DNA from: Litsea cubeba
Lineage: Eukaryota > Streptophyta > Magnoliopsida > Laurales > Lauraceae
Assembly: GCA_012931725.1 (NCBI GenBank)
Contig: CM022949.1
Coordinates: forward strand, 68,274,011-68,338,010
DNA: 64,000 bases
Direction of reading: 5' to 3'
Notes under the pieces: model-generated
Database searches by the model: none
What the model saw: only the letters and a program-made list of their open reading frames with translations
What the model was told of the DNA's origin: nothing
Program-made: the position numbers and the translations under genes
Shown: one piece after another, positions 11,179 through 21,553 of the stretch
Numbering within the stretch: position 1 is the first letter of the stretch
Layout of the letters: each line of letters begins with the position of its first letter

Positions 11179-11396
11179 ATGGACCCGATCACTTCCTACC
11201 TCAAAGATGATCAGCTCCCCGAAGACAAAAATGAAGCTCACCGGATCAGACTCAAGGCAGCTCGATTCTGGCCGTCTCCCGAAGGCAAGCTCTACAAAAA
11301 AATCCTTCACCGGTCCCTACCTCCAATGCGTTCATCCGAGCAAGGTCGACGACTTTCTGTACGAAATTCACGAAGGGATTTGCAGAACCCACATCG
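11179..11396 (+). pseudogene. Tat-A integrase N-terminus, truncated
   Basis: After SYLKDDQLPEDKNEA and AARFWPSPEGKLYKK the frame shifts near 11290-11340 into a reading with DFLYEIHEGICRTHI. That is the start of the His-His zinc-binding region of gypsy integrases. Downstream the sequence becomes minus-strand Tekay RNase H coding DNA, so the remaining zinc ligands and the first two catalytic acids are gone. The other end of the same domain reappears at 17468. Confidence 0.75.
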
Positions 11397-13010
11397 AATT
11401 TACGAAATTGTCTCGATCCATATGCTATCACCTTGTCGTGCTGCATGAGAACACATCCCAAACCTACTCCTGATGCATCTGTGAAAATCACAAATCCTCC
11501 ACTTCCAGCGGGTAAGGCAAGTATGGGTGCTGTAGTCAATCGGGTCTTCAGCTCTTGGAAACTCTTTTCACACCCCTCCGTCCATACAAATGGAATATCT
11601 TTCCTCGTCAACTTAGTCAACGGAGATGCTATAGTAGTGAATCCTTTCACAAACCTTCTGTAGTAACCTGCAAGTCCAAGGAAACTACGAATCTTCGCTA
11701 CATTCCGCGGGCTACTCCAATTGACAACTGCTGCAATCTTCTTGGGATCCACGGTCAGTCCTTCCTTAGAGATTATATGGCCCAAAATGTCACTTGTTCC
11801 AACCAAAATTCACATTTGCTCAATTTAGCATACAGTTGGTTATCCCTCAAAAGCTGCAAAGATGTTCTCAACTGATGTTCATGTTCTTCCTTAGTCTTCG
11901 AGTACACCAATACATCATCACTGAAGACTACCACAAACTGATCCAAGAAAGGAGCAAATGCCTTGTTCATCAATGCCATAAAAACTGCTGGAGCGTTTGT
12001 CAATCCAAAAGGCATCACAAGAAACCCAAAATGTCCATATCTCGTCCGGAATGCAGTCTTAGGAACATCCTCCTTCCTGACTCGCAATTGATGATAACCG
12101 GAACGCAGATCTATCTTCGAAAAGAACTGGGCTCCCTATAACTGATCGAATAGCTCATCGATCCTCGGTAACGGGTACTTATTCTTAACAGTCATCTGGT
12201 TCAACTGTATGTAATCAATGCACATCCTCATAGTCCCGTCCTTCTTCTTCACAGATATCACCGGAGCTCCCCACGGTGAAACACTGGGCCTGATAAAACC
12301 CTTATCCAACAGATCTCCAATCTGAGTTTTCAACTCTTTCAATTCTGCTGGTGCCATCCTATGCGGGGCCTTCGAAATAGGTGCTGTCCTTGGCTGCAAT
12401 TCAATCGTAAAATCCAACTCACGAACAGGTGGTAAACCAGGAATCTCATCCGGGAACACATCCGGGAATTCTTGCACCACTGGAATCTCATCAACAGACT
12501 TGGACTCCTTATCTTTTGCAATAAATGCGATAAACCCTTCGCATCCGCTCCTCATCAAACGCTCTGCCTTCAATGCAGAAATCATCCGAGTGGAGGTGGG
12601 CTTTTCAGCTCCAATAAACTCAACACTACGGTCTACACTCTGCAACTTCACAGTCTTGTTAAAACAATCTAACACTGCTCGGTTCTTAGCTAACCAATCC
12701 ATACCGAGTATCACATCAAACTCTGCCATCGGTAAGATGATCAAACTGACGGTCAGCTTAACTTCTCCAATCTGAACACTACACCTAGGGTAGATGACAT
12801 TACAAGCTACATGTCTACCTACAGGGGTAGCTACAATCAAATCATAAGGTAATATCTCCTTATCCTCCCTCAAATGTAGTGCAAATGCTGGTGCAACAAA
12901 CGAGTGTGTGGATCCAGGATCAAATAGAACTTTAGCATCAAATCCACAAACTAAAAGTGTACCTTCTATGACATTCCCTGCCGCCTCTGCTTCCTCATGC
13001 GTCAGAGCAT
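11396..13010 (-). pseudogene. E2 protease, reverse transcriptase and start of RNase H
   Basis: The protease active site DPGSTHSFVAP is at 12921-12901 region and GMDWL follows. RT motifs are CIDYIQLNQMTVKNKYPLPRID, YGHFGFLVMPFGLTNAP and the catalytic box FSDDVLVYS (11925-11914), where a Ser occupies the variable position before DD. The RNase H begins with VIFTDASGVGLGCVL and ends at SRQFRKF, where the element is cut. A TAG after DELFDQL near 12138 most likely replaces Gln, and a frame change occurs near 11780. The section 12136-13767 is otherwise one long open frame. Confidence 0.88.
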
Positions 13011-14271
13011 AAGCTTTCCCTGCCTGCTGGGGACGCTGCTGATGATACTGCTGCGGTGGTCTCTGACCACGACCCTGGAATCTGGGTGCTGGGGGTCTCT
13101 TCTGATAGCGCTGCTGAGGTACTGGAGGGCGCTGATATGAAGGCTGAGGTGGTCGGACAATCATCTGCTGCTGTTGCTGCTGCTGTGGCCTGGCCTGTCC
13201 AGGAGGCATCTGTCTCAACGGCTGCGCAGGATGTGGTGGCCTGGGCGCCGGAGCTGGAAATGCAGGTGGTGCTACTCCTGTCTTCCCGGGGCAAAAACGA
13301 ACCTTATGTCCTGGGTCTCCACAGTTGAAACACGCTCCGGACTGCTTCCTGCAATCACGGCCATAATGATTCCTGCCACAATGCATGCAAGAGACTCGCT
13401 GTGGCTGCTGTCGAAATGTAAGCTCAAACTGTAGCCTCTTAGGTGCCGGCTGCTGATATGACAGAGACGAAGATCCTTGTGTCCTGGGCTGAGGGATCAA
13501 TGCTAAGATCCTCTGCTGTTCCAAAGCAATCACATCCTTCAGGGACTCCTCTGCCCAATATGCCTCTTTGACCACATCATCATAATTAGGCAGTCTACTG
13601 CGCTGTACTTGCATCTTAATATCAGCTCGCGGTCCCTTAATAAATCTTCGGACTCTTTCTGACTCTGGCTGAATCAGGCTCTCAGCAAATTGGGATAGAT
13701 GGGTGAAGGCAATCTCATAATCTTGTACTGTTAAATCACCCTGTACTAGCCTCTCAAACTCCTCCATTTTCTGATCCCTATAGTGCTCCGGGATAAACTT
13801 CTTCTGGAATTGCTCTGTGAAAGTCTTCCAGGCTACCTCCTCAGCAATCTCCTCATATGGGTGTTTGACGGTTTTCTACCATCTCTCCGCTGCTCCACGG
13901 AACATATGGGCTGCTAGCTGCACCTACTGAATGCCCGTGCACTGAAGCACCTCATAGATCTTTTCCATCTGAACTACCCACTCATCTGCTACAGCGGGGT
14001 CCTCAATGCCATGGAACTCAGGTGGAAACCTCTTCCTAAACTTCTCAACCAATTCGTTCAGGTCATATTCTTTGGCCTGTGGCTGGCCCACCTTCTGCAC
14101 TACCTCAAGCATCTGTGCTTGGAATACTGCCTGATCCTCATTCTGTTTCTGGCTCTGCTCAGCCATATCCTTTTGAGATTGGATGAAGGCTGCCATAAAC
14201 TGATGGAACTGATTCTCAGAGCCATTCTGAGAAGAACTACCCTCACCTCTGGTATTATGCCTACCAGCCAT
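13011..14271 (-). pseudogene. E2 gag
   Basis: The start is ATG at 14271 (MAGRHNTRGEGSSSQ). A Gln-rich coiled segment is followed by the coat region (LVEKFRKRFPPEFHG), then a retrotransposon gag core, then two zinc-knuckle motifs (CMHCGRNHYGRDC and CFNCGDPGHKVRFC) near 13310-13390, and a very Gln/Pro-rich linker (13030-13270) before protease. Stops around 13925 and 13875 interrupt the early part; both fit single changes to TAG. From 13767 downward it is continuous with protease and RT. Confidence 0.88.
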
Positions 14272-14423
14272 GATCCTGAAAAACATTCAAGGTTAGTTCC
14301 AATATGCCCCAAACTAACATCACAATGCTAGAAAATAAAACTAAAAGATCAACCTACTAACTAACGAAATCCTCACACGCATCCTATGGTTTCTACAATT
14401 TTTACCCTGAGAAACCAACCACT

Positions 14424-14435
14424 GCTCTGATACCA
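14424..14435 (-). other. E2 primer binding site (initiator Met tRNA type)
   Basis: The minus strand reads TGGTATCAGAGC, three bases inside the LTR end, identical to the site in E1. Confidence 0.9.
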
Positions 14436-14438
14436 ATC

Positions 14439-17400
14439 TGTCACGTCCCCCAAACCCGATTAAAGAAATAACCGGATCCGGAGAGTGAGTTTTAAGACTA
14501 ATTAAAAATTTTGTCCTTTGGGCCCACGGATCGTAGTCCGCGGTGAGGATTTAATATTTCAAACCTCTTTTAATACAATAGACATTGAGTTCATAGAACT
14601 CTAGGCATATGGAATCTCAAGCAATGGATACTAATTCTCATTAAATTAAAGTTTGCAAGAAAGAGAAACAGAACTAAGAGTTAAGTTAATTATTACATTG
14701 GCCATCCCAAAATACAAGGCCAATAAAAGAACAGAAGTCAATAATGTAAGAAAGGTCCAACGAGAGAAAATAATGAATAAAAGAATAATCTAATAAAACC
14801 CCATGTATCTCTCTCGTGCCTGAAGTGATGACGCTACTCTACGTCATCGGCACGCCACTCTCGTGCCTCCTCTGCTGGTTGGAGATCCTCTAGAATCTCC
14901 TCACCTGCCTGCTCCTCGTAGAAGAAGTATTCACCTGATGTGTCTGCACACCAAGGAACAAAGTCAACAACATGTTGAGCAATAGATATACAAAGCATAA
15001 TAAACACGACATGCATCAAGTATAGAGTAATGACAGGTAAAAGATCATATGAATACAAGAATGCGAAGCTAGGCATAAAGCGAGATTAATATATAGAAAC
15101 AATAACAAGAATCCTAGCAATCATTTAACAATAACCACTATCCATGCAAATGTAAGCAAGACAAACAAGAGGGAGACTCCGAGGATGTCCTATGCCACCT
15201 CCTAGGGTACCAGTAACAATCCCCTTGGACTACTGATACCATAGTCCGGCTCCAGTGGGATCCTAGCTCCCTGTCCTGGGAATAGCAGCACGGTCCTAGC
15301 CCGCTCCTAGCTATTCAACGCCATGAACGCCGTCCTACGCCGACTGCCCACCCCGACAACCGGAGTAACCGATTCGTCATTAAATCCCAAACTGCAGATG
15401 GCCATGATATGCAATAATAATAAAGTGGTTCTGACACAAGAATAACAAGACAAGCAAGTCTGGCTAGTTCCATGTACAAGATAAGATCCTAGGGATTATC
15501 TTATTCAAGATATCACAAGACAAGTAACACGAGATAATCTCTTCCATCACTAGCTAGTCATGTTTATCAAAACAAGACACGGTTTCCTAAGGTACACTCT
15601 AACTCAGGTCCAAGTCCTAAATTGTTATAAGAATTTATGTTTCATAATTGATTACATGTTTTTATGTTAAGAGAGTGTACAAGGAACATAAACAAAGGAT
15701 ACAAGTCAAAGTCAAGGAGGAATTACAATCCAATCCTAAGTAAGTGGTGTCATCCCTGTATTCCCCGTATTCTAACAAAGTACGTGTGGAATTTGGATCG
15801 ACGATGCTATTAGGGAAACATCCCTTAGTGTACAATCATGTTAAGCATCGTTTAACCCAACTCCATATGCATTCGGTTACATCATGCATAATACACGAAT
15901 ACCTAGACAACCATCGAATTTACACCAAGCCACGTAATTCGATTTCAATCCCATTTATGGTCATGTGATAGAAGTTTAGTGGTTTCCAGCATCTAAGTCC
16001 CAAATCCTAGGTTACAGGTCTCATTTCCAATAAAACATGAGCTGGATTAATAATCCAAGTATTTACATTACTTCCCGACCTCTGATTGTGATAAAACCAG
16101 AACCATTGGATTCTACATTTCAAGAGCTTTCCAACGGTATATTATACGTAGAATTCCAACGGCCGGATTAAAAGTTATGAGCATTCCAAAATGGTAATTT
16201 TGGCTGACCCTCATGCTGGTTGTGGGCTGACCGACCCGAACCGACGAGTGAACCGACAGTTCATATTTTGCTCTCTATTTTTGGAACCTAGAACAGTGTC
16301 GGTTGACCGACGCTAAGGTGTAGGCTGACCGACCCGAACCGACGAGTGAACCGACGGTTCGAAACTCGTACGGGTTCAGGCCATTTCTGAGCTCTTTCTT
16401 CCCCATTTCAATTTCCTCCATTTCCAAACCTTCCCAGAGGCTTCAACCTGCATAAATAGAGCCTCCTGCTCTCCCCAACCATCCATTCCATTCAATTGAA
16501 TCAATAATTAATTCTAAACAACCTATGATCATATAATTATCCATTTTATTCCAATTACTCAAATATCTAACCTAACATAAAAATCCCAAATCAACAAGAA
16601 CATGCTTGGAATTAAGGGGAATCTACAAGAAACATGGCCAATCAAATGAAAACAACATACATGCATATATATATATATATGAATTGTAGATCTACTTGCC
16701 TCAACCCAAAGTGAAGATTGGAATTGGGTGAAATTCGAGGAGAAGCTTTTCTACTCCGAAATCCCCGATCTAACCCGATAAAACGCAAACTAGGAAGCCA
16801 AGAAGAAGATAGGAAGGAAAAGAGTTAAGATCCAAACTAAATCTAACCAAAGAGAATACAAATGAAAAGATGAAAGTATGAGGATGCTTACCAAATTGGT
16901 ACTGGAAACAAGAGGGGATCGCGAAGATGAATCCTAGCGGATCGGATCTTAAAATGGGGTCTTCTAGGGCTGAGATATGGCTTGAGAAAGGAAGAAGAAA
17001 AAGATGGGCTGCTGGTTATCTTATTCGTTTGCAGAGAAAACAGAAGAAGATTAGGGCAAACTCGTTTAAGAAGAGGATTAAGAGGAAATGACTAATTTAC
17101 CCTTTAAGTGGGTCCGGTGAAGAATGGACCACTTGAAAGGTTTCTGATCGTCAGATCGTGACGAGTCAAGAGACAAAAATCATCAGAATGACGAGACCTT
17201 TCCAAAGAACCCAAAAATCACGACGTTTGGAATATTTCGGAAAAACACTCAATTTTCCCTAAATTGCAAACTACCCCCCTGCTATGATCAAACGAACTCG
17301 GAATCAAACGAAACTTCACAGATACTATTCTAATGCTAAAAGAAACTCGCTCATGTGCTAAACCCACTTAAATATCTAAAATATAATTAAATAAAATAAT

Positions 17401-17467
17401 TAATAATAAATGGGTCAACGGGCCGGGTATTGGGCCCAACTGACCTAGTAAGGTCACAGACCTTACA
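14439..17467 (-). repeat. E2 5' LTR (about 3.0 kb)
   Basis: On the minus strand it runs from TGTAAGGTCTGTGACC at 17467 to CGTGACA at 14439. No second LTR copy is in the window because the element is truncated, so the outer end is defined by the resumption of Tat-A integrase at 17468. It includes a GC-rich duplicated segment at 16226-16355 and an AT dinucleotide run near 16662-16680. No gene is seen in it. Confidence 0.82.
16226..16355. repeat. Duplicated 32-bp GC-rich segment in the E2 LTR
   Basis: A 32-bp segment beginning GCTGACCGACCCGAACC is repeated exactly at 16226-16257 and 16324-16355. Between them lie further CCGAC/GTCGG inverted matches. It sits at nearly the same LTR offset as the palindrome cluster of E1. 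Confidence 0.9.
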
Positions 17468-18091
17468 ATAAGCTTTTGTCAAAAGCATGGCATCAGAAAC
17501 CACTACTCCACCCCGGCGTACCCGCAGAGCAATGGTCAGGCCGAGATTTCTAACAAAGTGTTACTTGACGGCTTAAAAAAGGGACTGGACCGGGCAAAGG
17601 GAAGATGGGTAGAGGAGCTCCCCAGCGTTCTATGGGCGTACAGGACAACCCCGAGGCATTCCACTTCGGCAACACCTTTCTCTTTGGCCTATGGGATGGA
17701 AGCGGTCATTCCCCTAGAAACTGGTCTCCCTACCCTGAGATCAGAACTTATTGATCAAGGCCGAAACGAGATGAACCTAGCGATGGAACTAGATCTGGCC
17801 GACGAACGCAGAGAAGCAGCGGCCATACGACTGACCGACTACCAGCAACGGCTAGCCAAAGGAAACAACGAAAGGGTCAAGGAGAGGAGTTTTTCGGTAG
17901 GAGAACTGGTCCTGAAGAAGACCCTCCTGGCTGACAGAGATCCAAACGAAGGCAAACTAGCTCCGAACTGGCATGGCCCGTTCAGGGTGGTTTCGGTAGC
18001 AGGGCGATCTTCGCACAAGCTCGAGGACTTGGAGGGCAGGCGGTTGCCGAGACCATGGAATGCAACCCACCTCAAGAAGTTCTTTTTCTAG
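17468..18091 (+). pseudogene. Tat-A integrase C-terminal part
   Basis: The reading is open from the E2 junction (SFCQKHGIRNHYSTPAYPQ) to a TAG at 18089. It includes SNGQAE with the third catalytic acid (Glu at 17543), VLWAYRTTPRHSTSATPF, LAYGMEAVIP, and the C-terminal DNA-binding domain with GELVLKKT, LAPNWHGPFRV and a typical Tat end, PWNATHLKKFF. About 207 codons have no stop, in contrast to the rest of pol. It ends the gag-pol unit; what follows is the long non-coding 3' region of the element. Confidence 0.9.
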
Positions 18092-18184
18092 AGATGTAAT
18101 AAAAATTTCATGATCAATGAAAGCAGCCTTCGCCCTGTCATCGATTTGTGCCATCAAATTTCGGAGTTCGGCAGCAGCAGGGAC

Positions 18185-18660
18185 TAACTTAGGATTCATA
18201 CACCCAGTCGCTCTCAAAACTCGGGTTCATACACCCTGATACTGACCTCGGGTTCATACACCCAGGCTTCTTAAAATTTTGGGTTCACTCACCCCGAGAC
18301 TGACTTAGGGTTCATACACCCAGTCGCTCTCAAAACTCGGGTTCATACACCCTGAGACTGACCTCGGGTTCATACACCCAGGCTTCTCAAGATTTTGGGT
18401 TCACGCACCCAGGGACTGACTTAGGGTTCATACACTCAGTCGCTCTCAAAACTCGGGTTCATACACCCTGAGACCGACCTCGGGTTCATACACCCAGGCT
18501 TCTCAAAATTTTGGGTTCACGCACCCAGGGACTGACTTAGGGTTCATACACCCAGTCGCTCCTGCAACTTTGGGTTCATACACCCTGGGACCGACTTCGG
18601 GTTCATACACCCAGTCGCTCCCAAAACTTTGGGTCCACATACCCCCGAGACTGATCCCGG
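18185..18660 (+). repeat. Tandem repeat with a 116-bp unit in the Tat-A 3' region
   Basis: Equivalent points (TGACTTAGGG or variants) fall at 18185, 18301, 18417 and 18533, each exactly 116 bp apart. Each unit holds three sub-repeats of about 39 bp carrying GGGTTCATACACCC, ending alternately in CAGTCGCTC, TGAGACTGACC and AGGCTTCTC. The last unit is degenerate after about 18600. Confidence 0.93.
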
Positions 18661-19523
18661 GGCCGGGCTCGCACACCCGAGTTTCTCAAAATTCTGGGTT
18701 CACCTTGGCCAATAGCAGTCTTTAAAAGACAACAGTGGAAGTATAGAAAAATGCAGAAAAAGCAGAGGAAACATAGAGAGTCCATTTGAATTGGATCAAA
18801 CTTCATTTGTATTAATTGTAATATCCTCATTACGTGAGTTGCAGAAAAGCAAAGAAAAATACAATAAGGAGGCTCGCTGTCCTCTAAAAAAGAAAAAGAA
18901 GGAGAATAACTGGAAGCACTACTCTTCATAGGTCCTTAGCGCCAGGAGCTCTACAATACCCTTTGGTTGGCCAGACCAAAATTTGCAAATAAGCTCCTGG
19001 TCCGCTGCAGATGCTTGGATCGCCACAGGACCAAGTCCGCAACCAACTCCCAGCCACATCGACAAGAGTTGACCTCCACACAGCTGCATCGGCAGGAGTT
19101 GATTGAAGACCCGCATTCAGAGAACGCGCGGTCCATGGTGACCAGTTTCCGAGAGCGCGTGGACCACGACGGCCGGATACAGCCTCTCCCGGAGGAAGTT
19201 CTCAGCCGCAAAGGATCCACACAGAGCGAGGAGCTTTGAGGCATTCCTGAGAGATGGAATCACTAGAGTATCTGGCAAGGCAGTTTGGCGAGAACAGGCA
19301 GATCTCCATGCCCTTACGAGGCATGAGAAGCCGCTGCTGTGAACCTCTCATCCTTCGCCGGCGCATCTCCCCCACTCAAGATAACGATGGACACACAGCA
19401 GAGGAGAGGTTCTATTTATAGTGGGAGAGGAGGTTCAGATTCCAAGACCTCATTAATGAAACGTGGCCTCCCATGCCTCGCGTGGGGCGCACGTTTCCTA
19501 TAAGTTGACTAGCCGATCTGATG
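18661..19523. other. Tat-A 3' non-coding region, no confident gene
   Basis: This continues Tat-A between the tandem repeats and copia array 1. On the minus strand there is a TATAAATAG at 19420-19412 followed by an ATG at 19324 and short open frames of up to about 97 codons in shifting frames. None resembles a family I know. It could hold a second, decayed antisense unit, but nothing decides this. Confidence 0.5.
19412..19420 (-). promoter_or_regulatory. Possible antisense TATA box
   Basis: The minus strand reads CTATAAATAG in a CT-rich context, like the boxes ahead of the antisense gene at 57713 and 62299. The following ATG at 19324 opens only 40 codons. Confidence 0.35.
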
Positions 19524-19528
19524 GTGAC
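19524..19528. repeat. Target-site duplication GTGAC, left
   Basis: GTGAC directly precedes the outer end of copia array 1 and recurs at 36978-36982 on the other side. Confidence 0.9.
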
Positions 19529-21553
19529 TGAAAGAAACCGCGATTCAGATCTGGAAAACACTACCAGAAGACGCCCATGGCTGATTTAGAACATGACAGA
19601 TTTTAAAACAAATCTGATTTCAGCATATACGCAGCATAAATCAGCCATATAAATCGCATTATAACTCCACTGAATCATGATCAACAAGTGTATAATTAAA
19701 GGAGATACAAGAAGACTATTACCTTGATGATATGTAGACTTCAAATCTCTGAAATAAATGATCCGATGGGCCTGAACTTAGATTTGCAATCAGCTAGCAC
19801 CTTGCTGGAATTTTTCTGCAGTAAAATAGTTTTTGATCTTCTTCTCTATTTCACTTCCAAATCTGATTGGCTAAGATGGTGGGATCTTAATCTAGATTTC
19901 TAGATGAGTTTTGAGAACTTTCAATCTATGGAAAAATCTCAGACCTGAAACTCTCATCAATGAAGAAGAGAAGAAGGCTAGACATGTGGGATTTTCTCAC
20001 ATAGGATTGTCATAGCATATGAGATGTGTTAGACTTCCATGGTGTCTTCCTCCTTATATAGAAAACTTAAGGATACATTTAAACATATCATATACACCCA
20101 TGATGGAGATTTTGAAAAAGAAAACCTATCTTTTTCTTAGTGCTCTTTTTTTCTAAACAAAACTTGTACAACCATGAGGAAGAATTTGAAAAAGAAATCC
20201 CACCTACTACTTAGTGCTCTCTGTTGGTCAAAAGGAAAACAAAGAATGCTTTCTTTAACATCAACAACCAACCAATATGGGTGTGCAACTTATTCTAATG
20301 ATTTGTTTACAAAATAATTAGAATACTATAATAGTAGGATTTCTTATCCTAAGGTAAACCAATTTACCAAGTAAAGATTCCTATGTAAAAATGTAAACCT
20401 TACACAAGGGGCCCACTTTATGGCTGGCCCACACCATGGCCCACAAGTCAAAAACTTTTCCAAAATAGTTCAACCTTATATTAGGAAACCATGCCAATCT
20501 AGGATAGTGACTAGAGAAGGGACCAAAAGACATATTTGACCTTGGCTCCCAAAATGACCAAAAATGTCCATGCTAAACCCATAGCAACATTAAGATCATT
20601 TTAACCTTAACTCATTCCACTATAGAGTTATGGTTGAACTCCAGGGACAAATAATAATTATAAAATGAGCTCGTCATAAAATGACAGTTGTCTTCGACCT
20701 ACTAAGTAAAATGATCTAAATGCCCCTCTATGTAACATCCATAATCAAGTCAGGTTATCCGATGTACTATCAACCTTCTCGATTACATCTAAACCTTAGA
20801 ACTTCATATCCTTAACTTAATCATCATCCGGATATCATTCTCTTGGTCCAGGGAGCGACCCACAAGTTCAATATCCATATGGAACATCCATATACTAAGA
20901 TCTTAGATTTTGATGATTAATCGGATAATTCTAAGGGGACGATCATTCCATCATTAGATGGCATAGATTCTTTATTGCATCTGCACGTCCCAACTGATCA
21001 AGCCCAAGCACCCAAAACACAGAGCTGTTGACCCATCTGAAGGATCTCACCCACAGTGAATTAAAGCACAAGAACTCGACTTCGTCAGTTCATCCACAAA
21101 TGCTCAAGATTAAGAGCACTGATCACTCGTAGCATGAGGTGACTTGATCTCTCTCAGTGATAGTACTATTTTAGAGATCACACCTACAATGGTCCTGTTC
21201 AATGCATGACATATGCACTAATGAGATAAATCCGGAAAAGACCTCCCGTGACCTAGGTAAGTCACCCTGAATACAGGAGAGTATCTCACTATAACTTACA
21301 CCAAGATGAAGTGCCCAACTCCATCTCTCAGTTATGAACAAATTTATTGTTTCCAGTGTCCATGAATTAGACCTATCTGTGTGTAGCCACTACACACCTA
21401 ATTCATTTACTAGAAACAATGGGCCTTACACAACCATACATATATACATGTTTATAGAGAAAAGAGTCATTCCATTAAATAGCCAGTAAATATCCAGTGA
21501 CAAAAAGATGAGAGTGCAGCTAGTGGGCTTTAGGGCATACACCAATCCCAACA
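19529..21553 (-). repeat. Copia array 1, left outer LTR
   Basis: The plus-strand ends are TGAAAGAAACCGCG and ATCCCAACA; on the minus strand it is TGTTGGGAT...TTTCTTTCA. A TATATAA box lies at 20060-20054 (minus). By eye about ten differences separate it from the right outer LTR. Confidence 0.95.

Larger units (their letters stand above)
11396..17467 (-). mobile_element. E2: Tekay/Del-like chromovirus, truncated (lacks end of RNase H, integrase and 3' LTR)
   Basis: On the minus strand: 5' LTR 17467-14439, primer site 14435-14424, gag from 14271, protease, RT and the first part of RNase H, ending abruptly near 11396. It is related to E1 (same primer site, similar LTR ends and gag/protease sequence) but is a separate, diverged copy. 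The right border is clean and joins Tat-A integrase in frame at 17468. The left border is a deletion that removed both the 3' half of E2 and the central part of Tat-A integrase. Confidence 0.85.

Noticed and set aside
18185..18660. Regular repeats resembling a CRISPR array
   Set aside because: Units are contiguous tandem repeats of 116 bp with no unique spacers, and the setting is a plant retrotransposon.
18967..19239. 90-codon plus-strand frame between the tandem repeats and array 1
   Set aside because: No similarity that I recognise, no start context or neighbour support, and the GC-rich stretch is open in several frames on both strands.
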